From positions 873,001-937,000 of the forward strand of contig OX419762.1 in assembly GCA_948567375.1 (NCBI GenBank): a stretch of 64,000 nucleotides of DNA, read 5' to 3'. Positions 25,001 through 37,915 of the stretch are shown here, piece after piece; positions within the stretch are counted from its first letter, which is position 1, and every line of letters starts with the position of its first letter. The translations under genes were made by a program, and so were the position numbers. Origin of the DNA: Lunularia cruciata (lineage: Eukaryota > Streptophyta > Marchantiopsida > Lunulariales > Lunulariaceae). The notes beneath the pieces were generated by a model. The model saw only the letters and a list, made by a program, of their open reading frames with translations, did not search any database and was not told the DNA's origin.

Positions 25001-25500
25001 ATATGTGGATGATATGAAGTATATAGTTAAATGTTTTAAGTAATACGAACCAATGAAAATGCGTGTGCGCCTTGGTCAAGTTGAAGAGAATGGAATTTAT
25101 GGATATTCATTTTGTATGACCCTCGAAACGACTCAATATCACGTAAAGTGAACTTCTCAATTAGTAAATATCAAATTCATTATCAAATGAGTTGAATACA
25201 TCACCTACCCATAAAATAATAGCGACTACAACTCTTACTTGACATGATACAGAACATTTTTGAGAGAATACTCATATAATAATAATCACGTAAATAGTCA
25301 ATTTCTATTCCGAAAATAGTTTCATCCACGAGTAAGTTAGCTATTACAATAGTGCACTACGACGATCAAGAGTATGGAATTAATAGGATTATTAAACACA
25401 TCCATGAAGTTTCAATAAAGTTCTCAGGAAGAGGCTGTATTTGAGGATAAACACTTATTCACTTTGATTAAATGTTATTTTGCATAATGATTTAAGGGCG
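22067..25500. other. AT-rich region without recognisable genes
   Basis: Strongly AT-rich, especially 23000-24600, with many homopolymer A/T runs and a short CT run near 24682. From about 24600 the composition becomes less AT-rich. I find no domain, tRNA-like fold or known repeat in it. Confidence 0.5.
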
Positions 25501-25504
25501 AGCC

Positions 25505-25852
25505 TAGGCGGACACCCCACCTTACTCGGCAGAAACACCCTCCCATAGTAGTGATGCGTTGGAGCAGCGATTAGCGTCTTCCAGTTTCGGTTTTGGGTCT
25601 TCTTTAACGCGTCTTCGAAACCGAGAACAGCAGCAGGGCACGGTACAGCCGCCTTCTTGCTTTTCTTGGAGCGTCGTCTATACCCCTGTGTATAGGTCAA
25701 AGCGTGAGTGTCGGCCTCAGGCGGAGCATAAACGCGATGATTTGGTAGTGTTTCGAGCATTGTTAGGGGACAAGAAAAACAAGCAAAATGACATTCGAGA
25801 TAGAATGCGACGGGCTCACCCTTATTTAATTAGATTACTCCCGGAGCACTAA
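25505..25852. other. Unassigned open stretch, both strands
   Basis: A GC-richer island with open frames on both strands (plus 25508-25852, no ATG; minus 25455-25760, 101 aa with ATG). The plus translation is Ser/Arg/Gln-rich near its start. Neither resembles a family I know. It might be an exon of a host gene or a relic. Coding strand cannot be decided by eye. Confidence 0.25.
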
Positions 25853-26192
25853 CAATTAGAGAGAGTCGACTGTATATCCTCATGAGGCAATTGATTCGGT
25901 GGTCCAAATTAAGTTAAATTTAGCCAATTCCCTAAAATATAGTCGCTAATTGTAAAGGGGACATGCCAGATATTCGAAGGAATATAACATAAATAGCTCA
26001 CTCTAACGGCACACTACGAATGAACAAAATAATATAATAAACGAAGATTTTATGCGCGAAATGACATTGACATACCATTGCGAGAATCGTACGTCCTTCT
26101 TAAGTTAGAAGATACGGCTACGTCTATCCAGTTCTCATTGTAATAGTTCCTTTTCTTTCCTACGTAGAGGATCTTGTAAGATATATTCTCTC

Positions 26193-26390
26193 TTGGTTTT
26201 ACTACCTATATTATTAACGGAAAACGAAGTGTGCGGAAACCAAAGGAGAAGAGGCAGGACCTACTGTCCTGGTTCTTTTCCTTTGGTTCCTATGAATCCA
26301 TCGAATCTAGTTAAATTTGGATTAATATATGCAGTAATCAGAATACTCGGGTATAGTATAGAACAAATTTTTGGATTAATTGTAAAATAA
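26193..26390 (+). other. Unassigned short frame with a hydrophobic stretch
   Basis: A 65-codon frame without an ATG at its start; an internal ATG at 26290 opens a 33-codon hydrophobic stretch (IYAVIRILGYSIEQIF). No family recognised. Listed because its composition differs from the AT-rich surroundings. Confidence 0.2.
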
Positions 26391-28526
26391 TTTATCTCCA
26401 ATAAATTGATAGTATTAATATAATACATGGCATGGGCACACTCAATTCATATGGTATCTCTTTGAATGACATGCGCAATCAACTATGATGGAATCCCTAT
26501 GCCTCAACCACTATGCATTCATATATTTGGTGACAATCTAATAGTTCAATAAATTTGGAACCGGATATCATTGAATTCAAGACCATATAGACATATGAGT
26601 TGATAAGTTGATGGGTGAGAGCGCTGCTTGGTGTGGAGGAGGTTTGCTGTGGCTGAATAGAGTGGACCTGTCTCATTTCACTCAATAACTGAATTGATTT
26701 TACGAATACTACATTTCATAAGATCTATTTTATAAAAAATTTAATAAATAGTTATTTTTTATTCGAACAAGTCTTTAAGAGAAAAGAAAAGAAAGGTAAT
26801 GAAATGTTGAATATCATAAGGGAAGTATAGTTTAAGTTTCTTACTTCTTGAATTACGCAGATTCATATAGATTAACATAAGCATTATATGTTAAGGTTTG
26901 ACAACAAGTGTTAGTCTAACAGTAGATATTCAAAATTCTATAGTTATCTATGGAATTATATCAGCTCTTGAAAATATAATAACACTTCAAGTAGTAAAAA
27001 TATATGTTTTATAATATAACCCAAAATAGATGTTAACCTACTGATTAGTTCATAGAGATAAAGGATGCAACTATCAATTTAATCTAGAATTCAAGTCTTT
27101 TTAAAAAATTTAATTTTTACTAGTAATTTCTCAAGTGACTAAAAATTGTAACCTTATATTAGTACTTAAATCAAATTAAGAATAAAATAGCTTAAGATAA
27201 AAGAATTATTCTTTCAAATAAAAGAATTATTCTTTCAAATAAAATAATTTTCTTTCACAATATGTTTATTTTCTACATTAGAAATAAAATAACCTTATAC
27301 CTATTTGATATAAAGATTACAAACTTTCTCTTAGCAACTTTGCAAAAATTTCAAAAAATATAATATTGCAAGTAATTATTCTATACAATTCTTAACAAGA
27401 GTCTAGATGGCAAGCACTCCATATCCTCAATGAAATGTTAAAAAAATGAATTTTGGAATGAATAAATTTTGAAGTGTGTTCAAGTTCATAAAATTTATTT
27501 TTACTGAATTATTTTTATAGAATGATGTTGCAGAAAAAATTATAAAATATATTAATTATATTAAAAGTGAAGATTTCCAAGAGGTGGTAAATTATAAAAT
27601 ATATTTTCTTGATAGGAATTGCAACCTCATATGTATATTCTACCTTTTAATATTGATCATTTTTAGTGAATACAATATCTCATTAAAATTTTACATGTTA
27701 ATACCTGTGAAATGAAATGCACCTCTATGAAGCGGGTGTATCATAAGATATACATTTAGCTTTGATCGTGATGGTGACTTAATAATATTCAATGAAGCTT
27801 TTCTAAAAGTACAATGTTTATGAACTTTGATTGGATATATCACCAAGATTTATTAGCCTATGCATGGACACAGCTATATATATATATATATATACTTAAT
27901 GTGATGAGTTTGAACTTAGAGTTTAATTTCTTTTTTCTAAGAGACTGAATAAAAATTTGAACAGAAATTTGCAAGATAGAATTTTTGATAAAAATTCATA
28001 AACTGGCCTTGAAATTTTAGCCTTTGAAAATTATATCCTACATATTTTGAAAGGATTTTGATATGCTTTTTATTATTTTTGAAATTTTCTAATATTCTTA
28101 AAATAATTTAGAGACATTCTAACCTTTCTATTATTATCTTTTAAAGATTATAAAATTACAAGATAAATAATAGAAGTATAATAAATCATAGAACATTCAA
28201 AGAATTAAAAAAATCTTTTCCAAACAAAGAATATTGAATTCTACCCTAACAATTTTTTATGTCCTAATTTTTTCATGAGGCCTTGATTAGTATTGACCAT
28301 ACTAATTAGGGAAAAGATTGTACTTGTAGTATAAAAAGATTACAGAATAATCAAGAAAGTTCACCGTATGGTCATACTCTTCACTAGACTTTCACTCAAG
28401 ACTACAAGTTGATACTCTTAGTGTGGTCTAATCATTGGCATTTAATCACTTGACAATGATCTTGCTCCCTTCTTCTCAGTTTTGAAGTGTTTGTCTGGCT
28501 TCTATTTGTCTTCTATTTCCAATAGG
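26391..28526. other. AT-rich region without recognisable genes
   Basis: AT-rich DNA with an (AT)n run near 27872-27893. No coding or repeat structure recognised. Confidence 0.5.
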
Positions 28527-29214
28527 TCTTACTTTGAGTAACAATACCCATGGTTTTCTAATATGCAATTTACAATTTTCTACCATAGTAAAGGAAATAA
28601 AGAGCACAAGGCTCAATAGTCTCAAGTGGTGTCATATTAGGAAGACAAGAGAGCCCCAACAAAAACACAAGAGAGAAAATAAAAAGCTTCAATACTCTAT
28701 ACTCTGATGCCCCAAAGGAGCACCTTGTCTTTATTATATAGCAAAGAGTGTCCCCTAAAAGGAAGCTCTACCCTTGGATTAGATATAGATGGATTGGTGA
28801 CATGTCAACAAGCTCTACCTTTAGATTAGTTTCATGGATGGGTGGTGACATGTTGGTCCTTGTTCTATTTGGTTGGTCAAACAAGTTTGACCACAAGGAA
28901 TCACATGAGTGAGGTATCACTGGAAAACTCTCAATGAGACGAATTTTTTGGAAGGGTGGGGGGTAGGGAAGGAGGGGGTCTTGTTCCCTTGAGGATTAGG
29001 ATATTATTTATTTTTGAGGTCTAATTCATCTATTTAGGCCTCCAAAATTGGCTCTAAAGCTTTTAGGGTGTTTTTGGCTCCTGCCATATTAGTGGAAGTA
29101 CTCTTTTGGTGATACCTCTATTTGATCTACTTAGTCCATCATATATAATATCCTTCCAGATGTTACCAAGCAAATCTCCACCTCTAGATAATATATCTAG
29201 CTATTGGTATTACA
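28527..29214 (-). mobile_element. LTR, family 2 (minus strand, edges approximate)
   Basis: The start on the minus strand is TGTAATACC at 29214, and the body matches 21312-22061, including a TTATTATATAG box near 28730-28740. The far end has diverged; a TTACTTTGAGTA remnant near 28527-28540 suggests the boundary. No clear target duplication. Confidence 0.75.
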
Positions 29215-29559
29215 AACCTCTACCCTTAGAGACACAACTTCCTCGTTGCAAATTTGTTGCTAAAAAAATTGCACTAAAATTGGTGCATAGGTAAAGTTGG
29301 CTATTGGCTCCCATGTTGCCTTATACAATAAGTACCCATTTAAATTGTACAAGATAATTTACATGCGGATAGTGGGTACAATAGATGCATTTTTGGAGAA
29401 TACATTTGACTTCATATCCCTCCGTGCCATCAATGTGTGTTAGATAAGGTCTAATTTCTTATATGGAAGGAAAGTGGTGCAATTGTGGTACATATCTATG
29501 TTGTAAGGAAACATGAAACACAAGATGGATCATCATGTGTGACGGTAGTTCAAGGTGAT
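29215..29559. other. Flank between LTRs, nothing recognised
   Basis: No gene, repeat or hairpin noticed in this stretch. Confidence 0.4.
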
Positions 29560-30220
29560 TTTCATGAGTATATACATTGCTACATAACATACATTGCTAT
29601 CAACATCACACACTATAGAAGCACAACCCACACATAAGTCATACATGGACTCTAAAGTCCCACAATAATCAATTCATTCACAATCTAAATCACAATCAAT
29701 CAGATCAATACTTGATCTATCACTCAACAATCTGCCAACAATTGGACACTAATTATAATCAAGCCACACCCACTCTAGCCAAGAGACTTCAAGTGATGCT
29801 CATTGGCTTTCTATCCACTCTAGCCAGGAGCTCAAAGGCTCAACATTAGAGAAGTGAGCTCTTTGGAGTGGCACTTCTAGGGTGTATATTTGATTTTGAC
29901 CTGGATCTTTAATTTTAATGGTCTCATTTATGTGACACCCAACGGTGTGAACGGTGCAAGTGACAATAGGCCCCACCATGTAGTTAGTACCCCAAATAGA
30001 AAATCTGACCGTCAACAAGTAGTCTATGAGTAACTGCCAAAATACCTCTAACTACTAATACTACTACTCCAGAGTTTAAGCGATCTAGGTGCGATGCTAC
30101 AAATGGTGTGACAATTGTTGTGCATATATACATCACTACACAACATACATTGCTATCAACATCACACATTATAGAAGCAAAACTCACACATAAGTCATAC
30201 ATGGACTCTAAAGTGCTACA
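29560..30220 (-). repeat. 3' LTR of methyltransferase/PHD Ty3/gypsy copy 2 (661 bp)
   Basis: Module A is 30116-30220 (105 bp, TGTTGTGC...GTGCTACA on the plus strand), part B ends in TGACA at 30113, and A' is 29560-29664 (105 bp, its TG mutated to TT). Total length equals the copy 1 LTR exactly. In copy 2 the G-run polypurine tract next to it has decayed. Confidence 0.6.
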
Positions 30221-30748
30221 TCACCTTCACCTAGCTGACACATAGGTCCCTCTAACTCCAAATAGCCATCTACTCCAAGTATATGGTATACTCTATGGTG
30301 GGCAAAAGATCAAGAGGCTAGGTGCTATTGAGCTCCATCATTAGTTGCTTGTTTGCAACCTATACCATATAAAGAATGGACTAGCTATAAGTCAAGTACA
30401 TCTAGGACATAACCATTGTGAAGGGAGGAGTCAAACATGCTATATGCCATCCTCTCAAACAACTATCAAACACTAACATAGTAGTAGCTCCACTAGAAGA
30501 GCCACATAACATACACCTCAAGCTTGCACATACAAGTGCCAAGCTTGGGTCCATAGTACCATCAATGTTTCAGAGGTGGCATGGCACACAATTGCACATG
30601 ATCCTTCCAAACAACACCATCATGACCTTCCAACACAAGGACTCTAGATGGCAAAACCTCATGCACTCTCAAGATAGTGTGGCCTATAGAACCATCAAGT
30701 GTTGTTTGTGTTATCTATTGTAGATATACATAGTCACCTAGATGAAAT
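30221..30748 (-). pseudogene. 3' UTR, worn PHD finger and integrase tail, copy 2
   Basis: The minus strand from about 30720 to 30420 encodes the integrase tail and PHD remnant. The first cysteine pair (CMLC) and the later H-x2-C (GWHIAC) are readable, but the middle pair reads FDSC, so one zinc ligand is gone. Homologous to 50518-50994. Broken by stops. Confidence 0.65.
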
Positions 30749-32426
30749 CTACAATTTTAAGGGTCTATAATCTCCTCCTTGAATGGTAACATAGTGTAAG
30801 GTATCCCTATGCTGAGCAATTGCTAAGTTCTCAAAGGCCATTGGCATCACTCTCCAAAAGGTCTCTACCCATTGAGAACATGCACTCATCCATACATCTG
30901 GATCATCCAAGTCCACCACTACAATAACATCTTGACAAATGGTTGCAAGTAAATTTGGATCTTGTCCAAAGAGTAGAAAGTAAGGAGAGAAGGATGCTAA
31001 GGAGGCTTGCCGGCTGAACTGATAGCCAAAGGCCAGCCAAGGTAATTGGAGATCCAAATCTCCCAAGTGGCCTCTTTGCAAACCATATTCTTGCAATCCT
31101 CTCTTCATTGTTTGAACCACTCTCTTTGCTAAGCCATCTGCCTTAGGGTGATCTCAAGAAGTAGTACAATGATCAATCAAAGCCTTGTCACACAAGACCT
31201 GAAACTCCCCCAAGAACTATGTACCCTGATCAGTCAAAACCTCAGTGCACCAAAATGTTTGAGAACCCAATCCAAGAATGAGTAAGCCATCCCTTCACTA
31301 GACATGTCAAGAAGTGCCACCAACTCAATCCACTTGGAAAAGTGCTTCACCATCACCAAAACATACCGATGATGTCTCACAATCAATAATAAAAATCCAA
31401 CAAAGTCCAAACTCCAATGGTAGCCCAATCCCATGGTAGGTAATGGGTATAACTGTGGCATATGAGCATTGCGTGATGCTCTAACTTGGTCACAAACCAC
31501 ACATCTAGAAACAAATTGATGTACAATGGTCTGCATACTGCACCACCAATAATGACTCTAGAGTAAGCTATATGTTTGCTTTACTCCAAAATGTCCTAGC
31601 TCTTCATGAGCATGACATACCAATTGTGGTTTCTAAGATGGAAGTGGTACTACTCTCACTCTACCATCCTTCCATACACAAAGAAGGTATTTTGCCCTCC
31701 AATCTGAACTGTCTAGCTCGCTGATGAACATGATTTCTCTCCTTGGTTCAAACTATGCAACCCACAACACCAGGCAAAGATAGTCCATCACTAAGATATC
31801 ATCATGAATGTCTCATTGAATTGTACAAATATCTCCACTCTTTGGATCTGTGAATCAATAACTCCTCCTATATGCACTAAGAGAGATACCACCAAAGCCT
31901 CAAAAAATATACAAAGAAAAGTAGATGCATGCCAACCTGGCACCATCTCCTCATCTGTCTCACCATGCCAACATGCTCCAATTTGATCCTTCCGGATGGG
32001 ATATGGATTTTTACTTAACCCATCCATATCATGGTTCACCATTCAAAGTCTATGAAGAATTGTGAAATCATACTCTTGTAAAATCAAGGCCCATCGTGCA
32101 AGTTACTTGAAAGCTTAGCAAACTCTATCAACCACTTTGATGGCTAATGATCAATGATGAGAGTAAAGGGGTTACCAAATAGGTAACATTGGAAATGTAC
32201 TATTGCCTTAACTACTGCCAAGCACTCTCCCTCATATGAATTATACTTTGCCTCTACTGAATTGTTGGAGTGACTAGCATAAGCCACCACAAACTCGTTC
32301 CCCTCGTCATCATGTTAGGTGACCACTACTCCAAGCTCCAACATAATCCAATCAATGTTAACCTGAGATGATTGTCCTTTGATTGGTCTCCTCAAAATAG
32401 GAGTAGATATCAACCATTCCTTGAGC
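30749..32426 (-). pseudogene. Integrase and RNase H, copy 2
   Basis: ORFs 30749-31120 and 31234-31536 carry integrase pieces (LGYHWSLDFVGFLL with the first Asp; the zinc-binding CVVCDQV). A frameshift near 31235 follows the first half of the core. From 31540 to 32420 linker and RNase H text follow with stops (DMDGLSKNP-type motif near 32000). The reading is cut at 32426 by a solo LTR and continues at 34126. Confidence 0.75.
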
Positions 32427-32431
32427 TTTGT

Positions 32432-34120
32432 TGTGACAACCCATCAAGTATCACTTTTGCGGTAATCAAGTAAGTAGAGTTTGTTTTGTTAAAGATACAA
32501 TTTAGAAATGGTTGAATAAAAAGTCAAATGTTACAAACACGGTTCTTCTTAATTGCACCTTTAGTCTCTTAGGTAGAAACCACACCCAGAAGAGAGTAAC
32601 AAGTGCTCAACAACAATTCTTGTCACAATTTACACACTCATAACCACAACTTAGTCAATTTTGTCCAAATAAATCTTAATTGTGATGATTTAGTCTCTCC
32701 CAAAGAAGTTTACTTCACTAAAAAGCGACTTCATCTCAAAATTGTGTTCTACCCTTCCACTAAAGGCATAACTTCCATGATCAAACTTTGCATCAATCCC
32801 AAAATCTAATCACAAGTGTAGAATACTACCAACACTACAATTCCTCTCAGATCTGTCAAGGCATTGCTTAGATTGCTATTCCACTCAAGATCAAACACAC
32901 AGAATGGACATCAAGTTTGTGGAATCCACCATCCAACAGTCACTTATTTGCACTTTGAATTTCTCCAAACACTCACAAACACAACCACAAAATTGATACT
33001 TGGAATTAAGCTTAAGCGACGAGCATTGAGATCAACACTTTGCTTTATCTATCTTCAAAAATTATGAATATTGAACAACATAAGACTCCAAATGCCTCCT
33101 TTAAATAGGTAAAGCACTTTGATAGTTATCTAACTAATATATTGTTCCCTAACAACTTTACCAACCTGTAGGTCTGAAATGACAATACACCTCTTCATAT
33201 CTACCTCTTCAAATATCAAAATTGTTACTATTCTAATCCAATGTCAACCTCAACTTTTGCTTCCAAACCCAATTCTATTTCAAGTATTTCCTCTTCTTTG
33301 GGTCTACCTAATACTACTTCTTCATTCATAATTTCTACTACCTCTACTATCCAAATTGAAATTGGAACGATAGCTAATCTATCGACTTCCTCAATTGCTA
33401 ACCCACTCTTCTCTACTGTCTCAAGTAACTGATCCAAAGACACTTATTGTCTGATCTTGCACTTTATTAATTAATGTTACATTCATTAATGCTACTTCTT
33501 CTTGAATTTCTATCATATCTTCAATTTGAACTGAAATTAAAGTCATGGGTATCCTCACTATCTCTTCTTTTTTTATCCTAACTATTTTTTATGCTTTAGA
33601 TATCTAACCCAAAGACTCCTTTATCCAATTTTTGACTACCTTGGATTGGGTCACCTTTGTCTTGAGGCAAAATCTCTTGACCCAAAGTCATATAAGTCTG
33701 AGTCATATAGACCTGAAGAATCCAACTCAAAGTCACTCAACTACCCCATACATCTACTATAGAAACTTCAAATGCTTGGAACTTCTACTACAAAGATCCA
33801 AACTTAACGGTTTTGGTGGCAACTGAAAGCCTTGAAGAAGATGCTTCAAATGAGATATAGCATGAAAAATTTGAACATGTGATCACTAAGATACCATCCT
33901 TGCAGTAATCCTGCCCTCCAACTTTCATTCCTCGGTGAAGTATCCTTACTGTCCTTCCAATTCAATCCAAGTCCTTCTTCCTTTTGACACAAAGTCAACC
34001 TCCTCTAGTCAAATCAAAACATATGGTTCTCTTTATTTTTTCTCCATTTGGGTTTAATTTGGTTTCAACAATGCACTTTTTCTTTAAAACTTGTCAAAAA
34101 TGAAAAATGTGGGTATTTCA
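32432..34120 (-). mobile_element. Solo LTR, family 1 (1689 bp)
   Basis: Homologous to 11959-13895 and shares its end sequence TGTGACAACC. The right target is TCTAC (34121-34125); the left is TTTGT (32427-32431), which differs only by transitions and sits where copy 3 has TCTAC (about 61778-61782). I read this as a decayed 5-bp duplication. Its tail-encoding frame at 33228-33443 again ends in a VDIGLE-like motif. Confidence 0.85.
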
Positions 34121-34125
34121 TCTAC

Positions 34126-35060
34126 AAAAGCTCTCTCTTGCTCATCTCCCTAACACCACTCATGTGTAAGCTTGGTTAGCTTTGTCAAGGCCTTGGCAAT
34201 AACACTAAATCCTTTGACATAATGGCAATAGAAGTTTGCCAACCCAAGGAATGCTTGCACTTTGCTCACATCCATATGCCAAGGAATGCATGGAATAGCC
34301 TCTACCTTGGTCTGCTCAAAATTAAGTCCTCCAAGGTAGATAGTATGACCCAAATACTCAACCTGCTTGTGGAAGAACCTACACTTCTTATGATGTAATT
34401 TGAGTCCATGAGATCTCAACCTCTCAAATACCTCCAACAAATGTCTCTCATGCTCCTCCACAGTAGTGCTATAGACCAAAATGTCATCAATATAGCAATG
34501 AGCAAAATCCAATCCAGCTAGGATCCTATCCATGACCCTCTAGATCTTGGTAGGAGCAATCTTTAACCAAAATGGTAAGAACCTCCACTAATGTAACACA
34601 TCCTTGCCGAGGATCAATAGTTAGACCTACCTTGGACTTATCCTCCTCTTTGATTGGCAACTAATGATATCCTATTCAAAGATCTAGAGTATTGAAGACC
34701 TTTACATTCCCAATCACATCAAAGATCTCCTTTGATGTAGGAATGGCATACCAATTAGCCCTGGTTTGTTGGTTGATAGGACTGAAATCTTCACACATAT
34801 GCCTATTTGTGTAGTTGCTATGCATATCCTTCTTGGTTGGCATCATTGTAGCTAATGCATACTCTCTATCTGGAATCTCCACAAGACCGACCTCAAAAAG
34901 ATCTCTACTCTAGCTTTGAATCAATGCTGTCTCCATGTCATTATATCTATAGGGACGTAAGAAACATAATGTATCTAGTAAGCTCAATCCAAATACCAGG
35001 TCCCTTGAGAGCACCCAAATCCTTCATATTGAAGGCAAAACAACTAGTGTAGCTCCTCAA
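34126..35060 (-). pseudogene. Reverse transcriptase, copy 2
   Basis: ORF 34150-34533 has the palm motif CYIDDILVYSTTVEEHERH and the connection EYLGHTIY...FLGLANFYCHYVKGF, typical Ty3/gypsy. ORF 34676-34882 covers the fingers (CEDFSPINQQTRANWYAIPT, VFNTLDL). The YIDD catalytic pair is intact, but a frameshift between about 34530 and 34680 and stops inactivate it. Confidence 0.85.
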
Positions 35061-36460
35061 AAACCTCCAAAATATCTGTCTTTCTCCTCCTATAAGCTTG
35101 GGTCCTAGATTTGGCTCCCAAGTATCCTTTATAACTGATGTAGAAGTGGAAGACCTATTGATTGGCTACTACATTGGGCCCTTGGGAGCAATAGTGTCAT
35201 GCCCTCAATCACTAGAGGTCCCAACCTTAGTATGAAAAACTCCCTCCAATTTGGCTGCAAGCTCCATATGTCCTCTAGCTACATCCCTAGTAGACCAAGA
35301 GTGTAATCCAAGTAGCCCATGCTCACCAGGATGGACTCCAATTAGACCACTCTCTCTAGTAGCCATTGGTTGTGTCCCAAGAATACCATGTCCACTTGTT
35401 CCATCACCTCCAGCATGTACCTAAATTGTCTTGATATGCATAGAGCTCACAAGTGTCTCAAGTGGTGATGCCTATCAAGCGCATCCTACTTTGCTCTAGC
35501 ATGACAAGGCTAACAATCTAGGTCAAACAGTTCAGGTCCATAACCTGACCTAACACCTAGATGCCTCTCACACTACTAGAACAATGGTAATATTGGTGCA
35601 AAAACCCATCGCCCTCTCTTTCTCATTGGCATTAGGCTCCACCTACTGTTGTAATTGTGTCTCAAACAAGTCCAAGACCTCCCTCTTGAAAAGCATGGGA
35701 GACTCATAAGTGAGGGGAAAATGGCTTGGGGCTGTCCAACTAGGTTCACCATTGCCATAGGTGACCTATTAGCTACTACCACCATCTAAGACTTGTGCCC
35801 AACATCCAAAATCTCATCAACAGTAAGGTGGTTATGTTGTTGAATCCCATGAAAAGCATACTGTAGAACCTCTCTAGGTAAGAGGTTTGTCCACCAAAGA
35901 TGAAGATGATGAGCCTATGATCCCACTTTGGCTACATATGATAACATGGCATATCCTATCTAAGAATAGACCTAATGTGTACTCACCACCACCTAGGGTG
36001 CAACAATCACCCATCAAAGGGACGTTCTCAAAAATGTTGGATGGGGAAATAGACTAATGAACTTGGAGATATCATAGTATTTTTAACATCTCCAAAAACA
36101 CACCAAAATGAGGATCATGAAGACCTATAACTCAACTAGCACATGTATGTCTTTGATATGGCCATCTAGAAATCACCAAATGATATGGGACCATGTCTCT
36201 CCAAATCCTACGCCCCTAATAAAGAAACATATGCGGGTAGGGTCTTTAGATAACCCTTGACTACCAACATTGATAATAACTCAGGATATTGATAGGCCAA
36301 GTGTGCTACATGATGTAGAGAGATTTTCCTAGTAGTCTCATCTCTCTCTCTCTACATACAAGTACCTTTGTACTTGTATATTTGCATGTAAAGCCTAAGC
36401 TAGTCTAGTGCTAATCCCACCAAACAACTCCAATAGACATACTCCCTCTATTGGATACTA
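35061..36460 (-). pseudogene. Linker and methyltransferase-like domain, copy 2
   Basis: Homologous throughout to copy 3 (62834-64000) and copy 1. Motif I is recognisable at about 36400-36440, motif IV near 36150 where the catalytic Cys codon has become Tyr (TGT to TAT), and the motif VI to IX region at about 35580-36000. Many stops. It confirms that the methyltransferase belongs to the family and is not a private insertion in one copy. Confidence 0.7.
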
Positions 36461-37093
36461 CCAAGCAATGAGTGTGGTATCTAGAGGTATCAAGGTAATT
36501 GAATCTAGAGGCTCATTCTCACATTGGTCTCATGGTGGTACAAAGCCTCTACTTCAAGCTTGTTGCACCAGCTGATTTGCATGCCACTTTAATGCCTTCT
36601 CTAAACTCCACAATGGAACATCCAAGGTGGATGGAACAATCCCACTTGAACTCTAAATCCAAGTGATCTACTCTGGTATTAGAGTATCTTCTACATGGGC
36701 CTTCCCCTCCAATAAGTCACCAGGCCAAGTAACAAAACCTAGTGGTTTTATTACTTGGCTAAAATGGATGTTGCCATGGTCCCAAACTGTAGTGAACCAA
36801 GACTACCACTATTGAAGCATACTAGTAGGCAATCTACTTGTCCCTCACTTGACTGCCAACTTGGTCTATGAGGGGTTGTCTCCTCTTAATATTCAATACT
36901 AAAACCCATGGGATATAACACTACTCCCCCAACCAACACATCATATGACTCAACTACGGTTGCAATGGCTTGAGCTCTCACCACAAAGCTACTAGTTGGA
37001 TGAGCGGGTTGAATTTGAATAACAAGCTCTCCACATGTGATGTATTATGTAGAACCACCTCCTAGAGATGTTTGGATCTGAAATAGACACCTC
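36461..37093 (-). pseudogene. Protease-methyltransferase spacer, copy 2 (truncated)
   Basis: Matches 14701-15265 of copy 1 up to the GACACCTCT box near 37085, then homology stops abruptly before the protease DSG core. Gag and protease of copy 2 are missing, replaced by another element's gag. Confidence 0.6.
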
Positions 37094-37915
37094 TTGAAAT
37101 GGACACCTCTTCCTTTTGAAATGGACACCTCCTCCTTCTAAGAAGGACACCTTTGAAATGATCCACCTGTCTCTTCTCCCATAGTTGCGCTACATTGATT
37201 TTGAGGTCTGCATGTTGTTTTGTGATGGTTTGAAATGGAAATTTTAATAGAGGTGCAAGAACCGGAGCAACTACTACTTGTGGTGCAACCCTTGCCACCA
37301 AAGTATCAGAAATTCCACCATACTTGTAACCTTGAGGAGGATGCATAACCTCCTTCATCACCAAATCACTCTCATCCCCTTCCAAACTCTCCTCCATACA
37401 AATTGCAGTCTTGATAGATTTAACCTTGGAAGAGGGTTTCTTATATCTCACCTTACTTCTAATATGAGTTCTCACCTCCCTCAAAATTCTTTGTGAGCAT
37501 GGCTCCTATGCTAATCATAGTAGCCCCCACCTCATCTCCACTCTTCCTCAACATTGCAAAATTTGGACTCTAACTTCTCCACTCTTTCTACATAGACTCT
37601 CACTTTCTCTCCATCTAATTGTTTGAGGAAGGTAACCTCACTCATCAATCTCATATAACTCTCATCTGGAAGAAATTTCTCAATGAGTGCTGAAGTTAAA
37701 CTCTCTCTAAACTCTTCTTGCCCATCTCTCCTCTCTCTCTTTTGGTGTTGTGACTCATACCATGTAAGTGTTGCATACTCAAAGAAACCCAATAATAATG
37801 AAGTCTACTCATTCTTCATCCTCTTATTGTTTCCTATGCAATCTCTCTTGAAGTGTCTCACAAAGGCTTCCACATCTTCTCCATCCTTGCCAAAGAACAC
37901 CGGAAGTTTCCCCAT
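37094..37915 (-). pseudogene. Gag of another Ty3/gypsy family
   Basis: On the minus strand an ATG at 37915 opens MGKLPVFFGKDGEDVEAFVRHF, a typical plant retrotransposon Gag start, followed by a capsid core (ATLTWYESQH near 37770, EKFLPDESY near 37685). An early stop lies near 37800. The C-terminal part (37062-37484) is Pro/Val-rich and closes in short Lys/Glu/Val repeats. No pol of this family follows, because the sequence joins copy 2 at 37093. Confidence 0.65.

Noticed and set aside
26193-26390. Plastid or mitochondrial membrane-protein insert
   Set aside because: The hydrophobic frame looked organelle-like at first, but I could match it to no organelle gene.
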